From Nostoc sp. JL33 (GTDB lineage Bacteria > Cyanobacteriota > Cyanobacteriia > Cyanobacteriales > Nostocaceae): a stretch of 35,193 bases of DNA. Location of the stretch: NCBI RefSeq assembly GCF_017114985.1, contig NZ_JABXKP010000037.1, positions 9,075 through 44,267 on the forward strand. Reading direction: 5' to 3'. A program made the translations under genes and the position numbers. Positions 23,621 through 31,965 of the stretch are shown here, piece by piece (within the stretch, counting starts at the first letter, position 1; each line of letters starts with the position of its first letter). The notes below the pieces were generated by a model. The model was not told the origin of the DNA and ran no database searches. It saw only the letters and a list, made by a program, of their open reading frames with translations.

Positions 23621-24577
23621 ATGCCAAAGTTCCTAGTATTTAGTGTCTACGTTGTGATTACGGTTGCGGCTTTCTCGCTGTCTGGCTGTATGGGCGAGAA
23701 AACAAAAAAAATTGTCGGATTTTCGCAGACGGAGAACATTGGCCCGTGGCGCATTGCTGAAACGAACAGCATTAAGGAGGAGGCCGCCAAGCGTAAGAAA
23801 ACTTATGATTTTCTGATGACGGATGCCCAAGGGCAAACATCGAAGCAATTTGCCGACATTGAGGATCTAATTGCACGACAAGTTGATATCATATTTCTTG
23901 CACCACGCGAGTATGAAGGTCTCACGCCCGCCCTCGAAGCAGCGAGAACGGCAAAAATACCGGTTTTTCTCATCGACCGTGAAGCAGCAGGAAGACCAGG
24001 TGAACATTTCGTCAGCTTTCTTGGGTCGGATTTTATCTCGCAAGGTCGCCGCGTTGGAAAATGGCTGGCCCAGGCGACTGACGCGAAGGCATCCATCGTG
24101 GAACTCACCGGAACAGCAGGTTCATCGGTCGCAATTGATCGGGCTAAGGGGTTTCGTGATGCGATCGCCAGTTATCCCAACATGAAAATCATCGCCACGC
24201 AGACAGCAGATTTTTCGCGGGCTGCGGCCCAACGTGTAATGGAAAACATCATCCAGTCCAAGGGTTCCGACATTACCGCAGTCTATGCTCACAACGACGA
24301 AATGGCATTAGGTGCTATCCAGGCTCTCAAATCCGCAGGTATGAAACCTGGTAAGGATGTAATAATCTGTTCAATCGATGGTCAGAAAACCGCGCTTGAG
24401 GCGATTATCCGTGGTGAGCTTGGCGTGAGCGTCGAGTCAAACCCGCGTTTTGGCCCACTTGTTTTCGCCACGATGGAAGAGTATTTTGCTGGCAAGAAAA
24501 TTCCTCCAAGGATTATTCTCAAGGACAGACTCTTTGACGTGACCAACGCTAAGGATTTTGTAAATGAAGCATACTAA
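23621..24577 (+). CDS. ytfQ: Sugar ABC transporter periplasmic binding lipoprotein (YtfQ type)
   Basis: 318 residues from the ATG at 23621, chosen for GGAG five bases upstream and because it gives a clean lipoprotein signal (MPKFLVFSVYVVITVAAF, lipobox LSGC); an ATG at 23576 would add 15 residues. The mature part follows the type-I sugar-binding fold, with motifs of the galactofuranose-binding YtfQ group: IVGFSQTENIGPWRIAETNS, DLIARQVDIIFLAP, VELTGTAGSSVAIDRAKGF, VYAHNDEMALGAIQAL and SIDGQKTALEAI. First gene of the importer 23621-28347. A fructose (Frt-type) importer is an alternative given what is known in Nostoc. GC content and codon use look unlike the neighbours. Confidence 0.82.
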   Translation: MPKFLVFSVYVVITVAAFSLSGCMGEKTKKIVGFSQTENIGPWRIAETNSIKEEAAKRKKTYDFLMTDAQGQTSKQFADIEDLIARQVDIIFLAPREYEGLTPALEAARTAKIPVFLIDREAAGRPGEHFVSFLGSDFISQGRRVGKWLAQATDAKASIVELTGTAGSSVAIDRAKGFRDAIASYPNMKIIATQTADFSRAAAQRVMENIIQSKGSDITAVYAHNDEMALGAIQALKSAGMKPGKDVIICSIDGQKTALEAIIRGELGVSVESNPRFGPLVFATMEEYFAGKKIPPRIILKDRLFDVTNAKDFVNEAY

Positions 24578-24579
24578 TA

Positions 24580-24672
24580 CCAATTCGTAATTCGTAATAA
24601 TTCTCTACGAGAGGCTGCGCCAACGGCTACGCTCAGTACAAGTTCGTAATTCGTAATTAAGAAAGTCAGATA
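24580..24672. repeat. Repeat cluster inside the sugar-transport operon
   Basis: TTCGTAATTCGTAATAATTC, then dispersed-repeat words (CTACGAGAGGCTGCGCCAACG, here 24606-24626), then TTCGTAATTCGTAATTAAG and AAGTCAGAT. The GTAATTC heptamers bracket the dispersed repeat. It separates the binding-protein gene from the ATPase gene (287-bp gap), where operons of this type are normally tight. The remainder to 24863 has no feature I can name. Confidence 0.55.
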
Positions 24673-24863
24673 TTGTTTGGGTTTCGGGGTTTGAATGTGT
24701 TGCCGGATTTTAGAGAATTGGTAGTTAGTAGTTCTCACCCTAAAATAGAAAAAAGATAACCTGGAACTTTCCTGAGCCTCCACGATAGACAAAAAATATT
24801 ACTATGGTGCAAAGTCAAGGATCTCCACTATCGGCAATGAAGACAAAAAACTAGGTAAAGCCG

Positions 24864-26450
24864 ATGAATCAGGCGACTCGAAATGTCCTGTGCATGACGG
24901 GTATAAAAAAAAGTTTTTCCGGCGTGCCAGCGCTCTGGGAGGTGGATTTTGAACTGAAGGTAGGCGAGATTCATGCACTCGTCGGAGAAAATGGCGCTGG
25001 CAAATCGACGCTGATCAAGATCATGACGGGGGCTTATCGGCGAGATTCAGGTGTTATGGAGTATGAGCAGAAAAACGTTGCATTCCAGAACCCGACCGAA
25101 GCGCAGGCGGCAGGCATCGTAGCCGTCTACCAAGAGATCCAGCTTGTGGGTTTCCGAACTGTTGCCGAGAATATTTTTCTTGGCAGGGAGCCGCATCGCT
25201 TCGGCATCATTGATAGACGGATCATGAATACTAGGGCGACCGATATCCTAGAGCGTATGGGGTTGGATATCGATCCGCGCTCAGTGGTTGGTTCGCTCAA
25301 TATTGCCCATCGCCAGATGGTGGCGATCGCCCGCGCCATATCCTTTGGTGCGCGGGTGCTGATCCTCGATGAACCCACTAGCTCGCTTACGGAAACTGAG
25401 GTATCTGTTCTTTTTGATATCATGCGGCGGCTAAAGTCGGAAGGAACATCCATCGTCTACGTCAGCCACCGTTTTGAAGAACTTTACGCCGTGTGCGATC
25501 GCGTGACAGTACTACGCGATGGGCGCAATATCATCACGCGATCGCTGACCACGCTCAATCGTCTGGAACTCGTTTGTCATATGCTGGGTCGTAAGCCCGA
25601 AGAGGTGAGCAAAGGAGTCACGGCGTTCTCAGGACAGTCGCAAAACACACTAGGTCAGCCAGTGCTGCTCCAGGCGGAAGCTCTCAAATATAAAAAACGG
25701 CTCAATGGTGTTTCGATTGAAATACGGCATGGCGAAATCGTCGGGCTTGCGGGTTTGCTCGGCTCAGGTCGTAGTGAAACAGTACGTGCCCTGTTCGGGG
25801 CTGAACCACTTGAGAGTGGAACCGTAAAACTCGAAGGTAGTCTTTTGTCCCTGCACGATCCTCATGATGCCATCGACGCTGGGATAGCTTTCCTCTCAGA
25901 GGATCGCAAGACGGACGGCATTATCCCTGAGCTTTCGGTGCGCGAAAACCTCACGCTCGCTGCACTACCGAACCTTACGCAATGGGGCATCGTTTCCAGG
26001 AAACGACAGAACGAGCTTGTAGAGCGTTTCATGCAGCGTCTTGACATCAAGGCAGCCAGCGCGGAGCAGAAGATCCACGAACTATCAGGCGGCAATCAGC
26101 AGAAGGTGCTTCTGGCGCGATGGCTGTGCAAGAATACAAAACTTCTTCTCCTTGACGAGCCAACTCGCGGTATCGATGTTGGTGCAAAGCGCGAGATCCA
26201 GCAGCTGATCGCCGAACTAGCAAAACAAGGGCTGGGAGTTGTGATGATTTCATCGGAAGTGGAAGAGCTAGTTGAAGGCTCGCAACGTGTCGTCGTTCTG
26301 CGTGACGGGCGGTCAATTGCCCAACTTAGTGGCGAGCAAAAGAACATAAAGGCAATTCTGCACGCAATGGCGGAAGGTGCAGATCGTCAAGAAGCCGCCG
26401 ATGGACAATCTCAAACAGAGCAAAACGCAAATGAAAAGCAAGAAGCCTGA
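24864..26450 (+). CDS. ytfR: Sugar ABC transporter double ATPase (YtfR type)
   Basis: 528 residues with two tandem ABC ATPase domains, as in Rbs/Ara/Mgl/Ytf-type sugar importers. Domain 1 has Walker A GENGAGKST (41-49) and Walker B VLILDEPTSSLTE. Domain 2 has the usual degenerate P-loop LLGSGRSE, with signature LSGGNQQKVLLARW and LLLLDEPTRGIDVGAK. Normal length for the family. It couples ATP hydrolysis to the two permeases that follow; the first overlaps its 3' end. Codon use is visibly GC-richer than flanking genes, but several HIP1 sites show the DNA has been in a cyanobacterium for some time. Confidence 0.88.
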   Translation: MNQATRNVLCMTGIKKSFSGVPALWEVDFELKVGEIHALVGENGAGKSTLIKIMTGAYRRDSGVMEYEQKNVAFQNPTEAQAAGIVAVYQEIQLVGFRTVAENIFLGREPHRFGIIDRRIMNTRATDILERMGLDIDPRSVVGSLNIAHRQMVAIARAISFGARVLILDEPTSSLTETEVSVLFDIMRRLKSEGTSIVYVSHRFEELYAVCDRVTVLRDGRNIITRSLTTLNRLELVCHMLGRKPEEVSKGVTAFSGQSQNTLGQPVLLQAEALKYKKRLNGVSIEIRHGEIVGLAGLLGSGRSETVRALFGAEPLESGTVKLEGSLLSLHDPHDAIDAGIAFLSEDRKTDGIIPELSVRENLTLAALPNLTQWGIVSRKRQNELVERFMQRLDIKAASAEQKIHELSGGNQQKVLLARWLCKNTKLLLLDEPTRGIDVGAKREIQQLIAELAKQGLGVVMISSEVEELVEGSQRVVVLRDGRSIAQLSGEQKNIKAILHAMAEGADRQEAADGQSQTEQNANEKQEA

Positions 26451-27378
26451 TTTGGGTTGGGGAACCCTTTGGAACCCAAACTTCGGTGCATTTGCGGCAC
26501 TTTTAATTCTCTATGTTGCGAACGCCATCTTCACTCCGCGTTTCGCAACAGTTAGCAACACATTGAATATGTTGCTCCAAGTATCGACGACAATGTTGGT
26601 TGCCGTTGGGATGACCTTTGTCATTGCCTCCCGTGGCATCGACCTGACGGTTGGCTCTACTATGGCATTGGTTTCAGTCATTGTGGCATTGCTGATTAAG
26701 TATGGGATGACTGTTGCCATCTCGTTCGCCTTGAGCGCTGCTTTGTTGGTTGGTCTGATCAATGGCTTTCTGATCTCACGTCTGAAACTTGATGCCTTGA
26801 TTACCACCTTGGCGGCTCTGATCTTATGGCGTGGCATTGCTCAGGTCGTCGGAGACGGTAAACTCGTTCCCTTCGTCCATCCTACATTTGAAGCGCTGGG
26901 AAAGGGCTATCTCGGTTCTATACCAATTCAGGTTGTGATTGCGGGAGTTGTGATTGCAGGAGCTTTCTTCTGTATCCACTCTACGCTTTTTGGGCGTCAT
27001 ATCGTTGCAGTTGGCGGCAACGAGGCGGCTGCACGGCTTGCGGGTATCCGTGCGGAGCGTGTGAAATATATAGTCTATATAATTAGCGCGCTGCTTGCTG
27101 GGCTTGCTGGACTTGTCGAGACAGCGAGGCTTGGTATGGGCGATCCTAGCAAAGTTGGTGTCAACGCGGAATTTGATGCGATCGCGGCTGTTGTTGTTGG
27201 CGGCACGCCCTTCTCCGGTGGCCGTGCAAATGTCCTCGGCACAGTTGTAGGAGCCTTGCTCATGCAGGTGATCTCCACAAGTTTCAACATGCTCCTGATT
27301 CCGTTTACCTGGTCATTAGTTTTGAAATCCGTAATTATTCTTTTCGCCATCTTTTTGCAGCGTCCTAAGGAGGTTTAA
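26401..27378 (+). CDS. ytfT: Sugar ABC transporter permease (YtfT type)
   Basis: 325 residues from the ATG at 26401; an ATG at 26431 is also possible, and both overlap the ATPase gene. Eight or more hydrophobic segments, with the family motif GMTFVIASRGIDLTVGSTMAL (about 80-100) and the later GLVETARLGMGDPSKVGVNAEFDAIAAVVVGG. This is the RbsC/AraH/YtfT permease fold in the inner membrane. It pairs with the following permease, a heterodimer known from the YtfT-YjfF system. Confidence 0.85.
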   Translation: MDNLKQSKTQMKSKKPDLGWGTLWNPNFGAFAALLILYVANAIFTPRFATVSNTLNMLLQVSTTMLVAVGMTFVIASRGIDLTVGSTMALVSVIVALLIKYGMTVAISFALSAALLVGLINGFLISRLKLDALITTLAALILWRGIAQVVGDGKLVPFVHPTFEALGKGYLGSIPIQVVIAGVVIAGAFFCIHSTLFGRHIVAVGGNEAAARLAGIRAERVKYIVYIISALLAGLAGLVETARLGMGDPSKVGVNAEFDAIAAVVVGGTPFSGGRANVLGTVVGALLMQVISTSFNMLLIPFTWSLVLKSVIILFAIFLQRPKEV

Positions 27379-27384
27379 CGCGTC

Positions 27385-28347
27385 ATGGCTGCCACAAAGT
27401 CTCTTGCGCTTAAGCGTCTTGTTAAGCTCGTCACCTCGCAGGGCGTGCTGCTCATGCTCCTTAGTTTGGCTGTTTTCGGATCATTTCGTTATGAAACCTT
27501 CCTGACACCTCTTAATCTCATGAACATCATGCGACAAAACAGTATGCTCGCGATCGTGGCGCTGGGCATGACTATTGTGATTGTGAGTGGAGGAATCGAT
27601 CTGTCCGTGGGTGCTCTGGTTGCTCTAGGCGGTGTTGTCGCAGCAATGCTCGCCGGACAAGGAAGCTTTGTGGCGATCGCCGGCGGCATTGCTAGCACCA
27701 CGTTGCTCGGTGTGGCAAATGGTCTTCTTGTGTCTCGCGCGCGGCTTCAGCCGTTCGTTGTTACCTTATTCACTGCCAGCGCTGCACGCGGGCTGGCGTT
27801 GAGCATCACCCAGGAGAAGTCGATCGCCGTACCCTCAGCAGCATCGGGACTTGTTTGGCTGGGTAGGGGGTTCATTGGTTGGGTTCCTGTACCCGTGCTT
27901 ATAGTTGCACTCTTATATTTTGCAGCTTGGTTTATGCTGCACAGAAGCCGATTAGGCTTGCACATATTCGCTATTGGCAACAACGAAGAGTCCTCCCGAC
28001 TCATGGGCGTGAACCCAAACCGAGTCAAGCTAGCAGTCTACACATTTAGCGGTCTGCTTTCAGGGCTTGCTGGTATTATTCTCGCAGGCCGTCTAGGGGC
28101 GGGTCAGCCTGTGGCTGCCTTTGGCTGGGAGACGGATGCGATCGCAGCGACTGTCATGGGAGGAACTTTTCTAGCAGGGGGGCAAGGGAGCGTGTTTCCG
28201 ACCCTTGTCGGTGTACTTTTACTAGGAATGATGTACAACCTTTTAAATCTAGAGGGAACCATTACTCCTTGGTGGCAGCTCGTACTCCGTGGTGCTTTCT
28301 TACTTTTGGTCGTGCTTTTTCAGCAGCGTATCGTCCAGAGGGGCTGA
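27385..28347 (+). CDS. yjfF: Sugar ABC transporter permease (YjfF type)
   Basis: 320 residues, starting 6 bp after the previous stop, with AAGGAGG near the start. Hydrophobic helices and the same two family motifs: GMTIVIVSGGIDLSVGALVAL (about 62-82) and GWETDAIAATVMGGTFLAGGQG (about 244-265). The presence of two distinct permeases is a reason to prefer the Ytf/Yjf-type over single-permease ribose-type importers. No LacI-type regulator, porin or sugar kinase lies in the window next to it. Confidence 0.85.
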   Translation: MAATKSLALKRLVKLVTSQGVLLMLLSLAVFGSFRYETFLTPLNLMNIMRQNSMLAIVALGMTIVIVSGGIDLSVGALVALGGVVAAMLAGQGSFVAIAGGIASTTLLGVANGLLVSRARLQPFVVTLFTASAARGLALSITQEKSIAVPSAASGLVWLGRGFIGWVPVPVLIVALLYFAAWFMLHRSRLGLHIFAIGNNEESSRLMGVNPNRVKLAVYTFSGLLSGLAGIILAGRLGAGQPVAAFGWETDAIAATVMGGTFLAGGQGSVFPTLVGVLLLGMMYNLLNLEGTITPWWQLVLRGAFLLLVVLFQQRIVQRG

Positions 28348-28352
28348 TTTGA

Positions 28353-28376
28353 CATACTCACCGCTCCTTTAGGAGC
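28353..28376 (+). terminator. Hairpin after the sugar-transport operon
   Basis: CGCTCC TTTA GGAGC forms a 5-6 bp stem 14 bases after the operon stop. The following T-run is weak, and the segment TTGACATACTCACCGCTC also resembles the end of an IS200/IS605-type element, so its role is uncertain. Confidence 0.3.
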
Positions 28377-28471
28377 TTAACCTACGATTTCTCACCAATA
28401 CGCCACTCATCACTCCAATAGCCCACATTAGTAGGGCTTTCGGTAATAAGAGACTGATAGCATAGCGGTAG

Positions 28472-28599
28472 CGAGTCCGCGTACTCCTGCGGAGGACAAG
28501 CTAGCAAGAGCGTCTGTCTGCGACACGCTATTCGCGAACGCACGAGAGCGTCTTGATTCTGAATTCTGAATTCTGGATTCTGCATTCTTCTTCAATATT
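28472..28599. repeat. Composite dispersed repeat, copy B (inverted relative to copy A) with heptamer array
   Basis: Same block order as 18626-18741 but on the other strand: CGAGTCCGCGTA, GTCTGCGACACGCTATTCGC, AGCGTCTTGATTCTG and ATTCTTCTTCAATATT. Between the last two blocks copy B has four heptamers (TGAATTC, TGAATTC, TGGATTC, TGCATTC), where copy A has fewer. The 28348-28634 stretch has no gene. Confidence 0.65.
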
Positions 28600-28634
28600 A
28601 AGCCACGAACTGAATCACACCCCATTGTCCATTG

Positions 28635-29145
28635 GTCAACCAAGAGTTGTATAAATCCAATACATCTTCCATTCGCAAAACATACTCGGCATCAACTTTA
28701 GGTATGCACCACTGTTCCTTTAACCACGGTTTTACTTCGTTTTTTTTAAAGTTTGACGTACTGTTTCGTCAGAAATCGAATCAACGATACCAAGATTTAC
28801 CAACTGCTCTGCTAAAAGCTGCATTGTCCAACGAGTTCGTCATAAAGGGTGCAGTCGAACAAGCGGTGGCTACCAAAAAAGCTTCTTGCTTGCCATCAAG
28901 TTTACGAGGCTTTGGGGGATGGGGACGGTCTTCAAGCGCATACTCCAGTCCCCCAACCACAAATTTTTCACATTCTTTCGCTCGACGGTCGAAACATTAA
29001 CTCTTAGGGTCGAAGCGATCGCCTTATCTGGATAACTCTCACTCGCCATTAGAAGAATGTTCGCACGGGTAATAGTTCGTGCCTTATGCTTACCCGTTTT
29101 AGTTAGCGATTGTAAATGTGATAACTCTGCTTCGTTTAAATCCAC
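28635..29145 (-). pseudogene. IS630-type transposase remnant A (N-terminal half, frameshifted)
   Basis: The N-terminus MDLNEAELSHLQSLTKTGKHKARTITRA... with DKAIASTLRVNVSTVER is the helix-turn-helix half of an IS630-family transposase. The frame breaks near residue 58; pieces FVATACS, then KKNEVKPWLKEQWCIPKVDAEYV and RMEDVLDLY, are found in other frames down to about 28640. There is a stop around TGGTATCGT/GATTCG near 28780. The catalytic DDE half is missing. Non-functional. Confidence 0.75.
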
Positions 29146-29160
29146 AATATATTTTTTTTA

Positions 29161-29265
29161 CTTGATCCAGATGCGATCGCTCAAACTTACCTGAACATTC
29201 TCCGCCAACCTCGCAATGCTTGGACTTGGGAAGTTGAATTGCGACCTTGGGTAGAAAAATTTTGA
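29161..29265 (+). pseudogene. C-terminal tail of a short-chain dehydrogenase
   Basis: An open stretch reading LDPDAIAQTYLNILRQPRNA, then WTWEVELRPWVEKF and TGA, matches the C-terminus of a common cyanobacterial short-chain dehydrogenase/reductase. No start, no Rossmann fold: everything upstream is transposase remnant A. The dehydrogenase was probably interrupted by that insertion, leaving only its last 34 codons. Confidence 0.6.
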
Positions 29266-29278
29266 TTTTCACTCTACT

Positions 29279-31129
29279 CTAGATATACATAGCAAAGTAA
29301 TCATTGTAGATTTCTGTATTAGTCATAACTGTGAGTTCTATTTGTTTCTGTTCTTCATCTGTTGCCGAACTCGTAGCCTGGTCTAAGCTTTCTTGGGGGA
29401 TAAAATCACCACAGTATTCATTCGCAGGTACTGCTGCATTCATCTTTTGGGGATAACTCAATTTGAGATTATTCATGATGGTAATAAATTGACTGCGACT
29501 GCGATAGCGTTCGCGGAGCGCCTCGTAGAGAAGCGCTCCGTAGGAATCGCTAAATCTAGGATTAAGCCGCTTTTCTTCGCCAATGGTGGAAACTGTGCGT
29601 CCTTTATAGTCATGGGCAGGATATACCAAGGTATCATCTGGCAAGGTGAATAAGCGTTGTGTCACTACATCGTATAAAGTTCCAGGATTGCCCCCCTGAA
29701 AATCTGTGCGCCCACAACCACGAATAAACAAGGCATCACCAGTTAACAAATGAGTTTTGTTTACCAAATATGCTATGTGACTGGCGGTGTGGCCGGGTGT
29801 GAAAATTGTTTCAATGATTACCGATCCCACCTCTAGGATTTCGCCACCGACAAGGGAGCGATCAGCTTTTGTCACAGCAGTATTCTGGGGAACGATCACT
29901 TGAGCGCCTGTTTGTTGCCTGAGTTTGCCTGCCCCTGTGATGTGATCGGCATGAAGGTGAGTTTCTAGACAGTAGCGTAGCTTTAATCCCAGTTCATCTA
30001 ATGATTGCAAATCGCGGTCAACTTGCTCTAATACAGGATCAACTAGAACAGCATCTCCTGTCTGCTGATCGGCAATTAAATAAGTATAACTACTAGTTGC
30101 AGGATCAAAAAATTGCCGAAATAGGAAAGTTGACGCGGGTATCTCTGCACTGGGTAGGCGTAGCCCGTCGTAGACATCGCTTAACAAAGGCATCGTCGCA
30201 ATAGTCCGCACACGCACTGGTAGTGACTGCAACAATGCCTTTGATAATTCCTGCGCCTGTCCCCGTAATTCTGGTACAGCGATACTTTCCCACAAGTCAC
30301 CCTTGCGCGGAGTTCCCAAGGTATAAAGCAGCGTCGAAACGTTACCCTCTGCTGCATATAAAGCACCGTGGGTATCTGTATCTAATCCTAAACCGATGGC
30401 ATTGGGGCGAATTAATTTCTGCGATCGCAAATTAGTAATCAGAGGATGAGGCGATCGGCGATAATCTGCTGCCACCCCTGTACAATTCACCACTTGCCGG
30501 ACGTGCAAGATATTATTAGTTTGAGTTTTGCGCTGACACACGGTAACAGCCACACCGTCCGGCAAAGCTTGATATTGCCGAATCCGCCCGGCGGCAATGA
30601 TGAGTTGAGCAGAATCCAGCATTTCAGCTACAATATCCGCCACTTTTGGGGCAATGCGGTGACGATGCACGTCCCAATAGGGTGTCAGATGACGCAAAAA
30701 ACGTTGCTGTTCCTCCGTCGGTAGTTTTTGCCAGATTTTCTGAATCATCGGACGCAGAGAATCAATTACTGCTCGCCAGTCGTAGCCTTGGGCAGCAGCA
30801 ATTTCCACCTCGGCACGCACCCGATGTAAGCAACCTCGGACACTTTTTGGTAAATTTTCTGGTGTCAAGAAGCAGGGATAAGGTTGAGCCGCTTGATGTT
30901 TGAGGGGAAATAATCCTCGTCGGGACACAGCATAAATTTTACCCCGATGTTGGCGATCGCTCAGAGATAAAACCATATCCACCATCGTCAGTCCCGTACC
31001 AATTAGCAACACAGGTGCATCAGCATCAAGGTCTGCTAGGGCATCAGCTGACCAAGCATTCCGCAGATAACTTTCATCATTACTGTTTGGGTTTTGAATG
31101 GCGGGGGGTGGAGAAAGTGAGTTCCCCAA
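29279..31129 (-). CDS. N-terminally truncated FAD/NAD(P)-binding protein fused to ETHE1-like metallo-beta-lactamase
   Basis: 616 residues from a TTG; the frame opens only ten codons earlier, with no better start. Residues 1-305 are the second part of a COG4529-like flavoprotein (VLLIGTGLTMVDMVLSL, IYAVSRRGLFP, VVNCTGVAADY); its FAD-binding N-terminus is missing. Residues 335-600 are a persulfide-dioxygenase-like metallo-beta-lactamase with HLHADH (391-396), PGHTASH (His447), GDALFIRGCGRTDFQGG (Asp465) and YPAHDYKG (His506). Family role: oxidation of glutathione persulfide in sulfide metabolism. Two peptide stretches (SDVYDGLRLPSA 317-328; SDSYGALLYEALRERYRS 527-544) are translated dispersed repeats. 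The lactamase half may still be active if expressed; the first half is probably dead. Confidence 0.75.
   Translation of the reverse strand: MGNSLSPPPAIQNPNSNDESYLRNAWSADALADLDADAPVLLIGTGLTMVDMVLSLSDRQHRGKIYAVSRRGLFPLKHQAAQPYPCFLTPENLPKSVRGCLHRVRAEVEIAAAQGYDWRAVIDSLRPMIQKIWQKLPTEEQQRFLRHLTPYWDVHRHRIAPKVADIVAEMLDSAQLIIAAGRIRQYQALPDGVAVTVCQRKTQTNNILHVRQVVNCTGVAADYRRSPHPLITNLRSQKLIRPNAIGLGLDTDTHGALYAAEGNVSTLLYTLGTPRKGDLWESIAVPELRGQAQELSKALLQSLPVRVRTIATMPLLSDVYDGLRLPSAEIPASTFLFRQFFDPATSSYTYLIADQQTGDAVLVDPVLEQVDRDLQSLDELGLKLRYCLETHLHADHITGAGKLRQQTGAQVIVPQNTAVTKADRSLVGGEILEVGSVIIETIFTPGHTASHIAYLVNKTHLLTGDALFIRGCGRTDFQGGNPGTLYDVVTQRLFTLPDDTLVYPAHDYKGRTVSTIGEEKRLNPRFSDSYGALLYEALRERYRSRSQFITIMNNLKLSYPQKMNAAVPANEYCGDFIPQESLDQATSSATDEEQKQIELTVMTNTEIYNDYFAMYI
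29498..29551 (-). repeat. Dispersed repeat translated inside the metallo-beta-lactamase domain
   Basis: These 54 bp encode SDSYGALLYEALRERYRS between NPRF and RSQF, where family members normally run straight from NPRF to a short turn and the next helix. The DNA contains GCGTTCGCGGAGCGCCTCG and GAAGCGCTCCGTAG, dispersed-repeat words. Length is a multiple of three, so the frame survives. Confidence 0.6.
30146..30181 (-). repeat. Dispersed repeat translated between the flavoprotein and lactamase halves
   Basis: These 36 bp encode SDVYDGLRLPSA and carry GGCGTAGCCCGTCGTAGAC, nearly the same DNA as the SDAYGGLR segment in the DUF1822 gene (5649-5684). It forms the inter-domain linker. Confidence 0.6.
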
Positions 31130-31688
31130 TAGACATCTCCGAAAACTGTCAAACCCCTACTATCACTAATTTGTGAAAAGTGATCGTCTGATGGCAAACA
31201 TAGCTTTGCTGTACGGTAGAATAAGCATTAGAGATACTTGCTGTTTAAAACAAGAAAAAATATTGCATCTCTTTAAGAGAATTAAGCGGGGATAATTCCA
31301 GATTTTTATGACTAGAAAATAAATCTTCCTATTCGTAATCTAACAAGCCCACAAATAGTCATAATTATCTGCTCGTATTTATTTCTATTTAATCTGAATC
31401 GTTCTTGAGCAACTCTCATACTTTAAACCTATCAAGCGCTGTGCCTCTTGAGGATTATTTTGTATATACTCGAAGATGCTACTCATAATAATTCGATAAA
31501 AACACCCTTTTATATTATTTTACCATGATTTAATTATTTTCCGGAGATGTCTACTAGTTACGCTGTCTCTTTACTGGAACTAAATGCTTTTCCAACCCAG
31601 CTAAAAAATCAGACTTAATTTATTATAAATTCTTATAATACCTAGATTTCAGGCATTAAATACATTTAATTGATAAATTAACAGTAGT
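31130..31688. other. AT-rich intergenic stretch without a recognised feature
   Basis: No ORF, RNA gene or strong hairpin seen. The missing N-terminus of the adjacent flavoprotein should lie here but the DNA does not encode it in any frame I could read, so it was deleted or replaced. Confidence 0.5.
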
Positions 31689-31717
31689 TTGTGACTTCTC
31701 GACAGAATCGGTACAAT
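31689..31717 (+). promoter_or_regulatory. Probable promoter of the DUF433 gene
   Basis: TTGTGA (31689-31694) and TACAAT (31712-31717) with exactly 17 bases between, 35 bp upstream of the DUF433 start. A sigma-70-type match. Confidence 0.45.
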
Positions 31718-31752
31718 TATCATCTAGGAAAGTTCTTAAGATATTCATATCT

Positions 31753-31965
31753 ATGGTTCAAGCAACAGAATATTTTTACGTTGTCAAAGACGAGCATATT
31801 CTAGGTGGTGAGCCAATTATCAAGGGAACTTGTACATCTGTTAGGGCGATCGCTGAAACTTGGCGTATGGGTGTATTTCCTGAAGAAATTCCCCAAGGTT
31901 TGCCTCATCTAACCCTGGTACAAGTGTTTGATGCGTTGAGTTATTACAGCGATCGCATTGGGTGA
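31753..31965 (+). CDS. DUF433 antitoxin-like protein, C-terminally truncated
   Basis: 70 residues: HILGGEPIIKGTCTSVRAIAETWRMGVFPEEIPQGLPHLTLVQVFDALSYYSD is a typical DUF433 protein, a small winged-helix-like antitoxin commonly paired with a DUF5615 PIN-like toxin. The family usually continues for another 10 or so residues after YYSD; here it stops two residues after a HIP1 octamer (31949-31956), where homology switches to a binding-protein remnant on the other strand. No toxin gene follows. Probably an orphan left by a deletion; DNA-binding may survive. Confidence 0.75.
   Translation: MVQATEYFYVVKDEHILGGEPIIKGTCTSVRAIAETWRMGVFPEEIPQGLPHLTLVQVFDALSYYSDRIG

Noticed and set aside
24574..24792. 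72-residue minus-strand ORF inside the sugar operon gap
   Set aside because: Translation of heptamers and a dispersed repeat.
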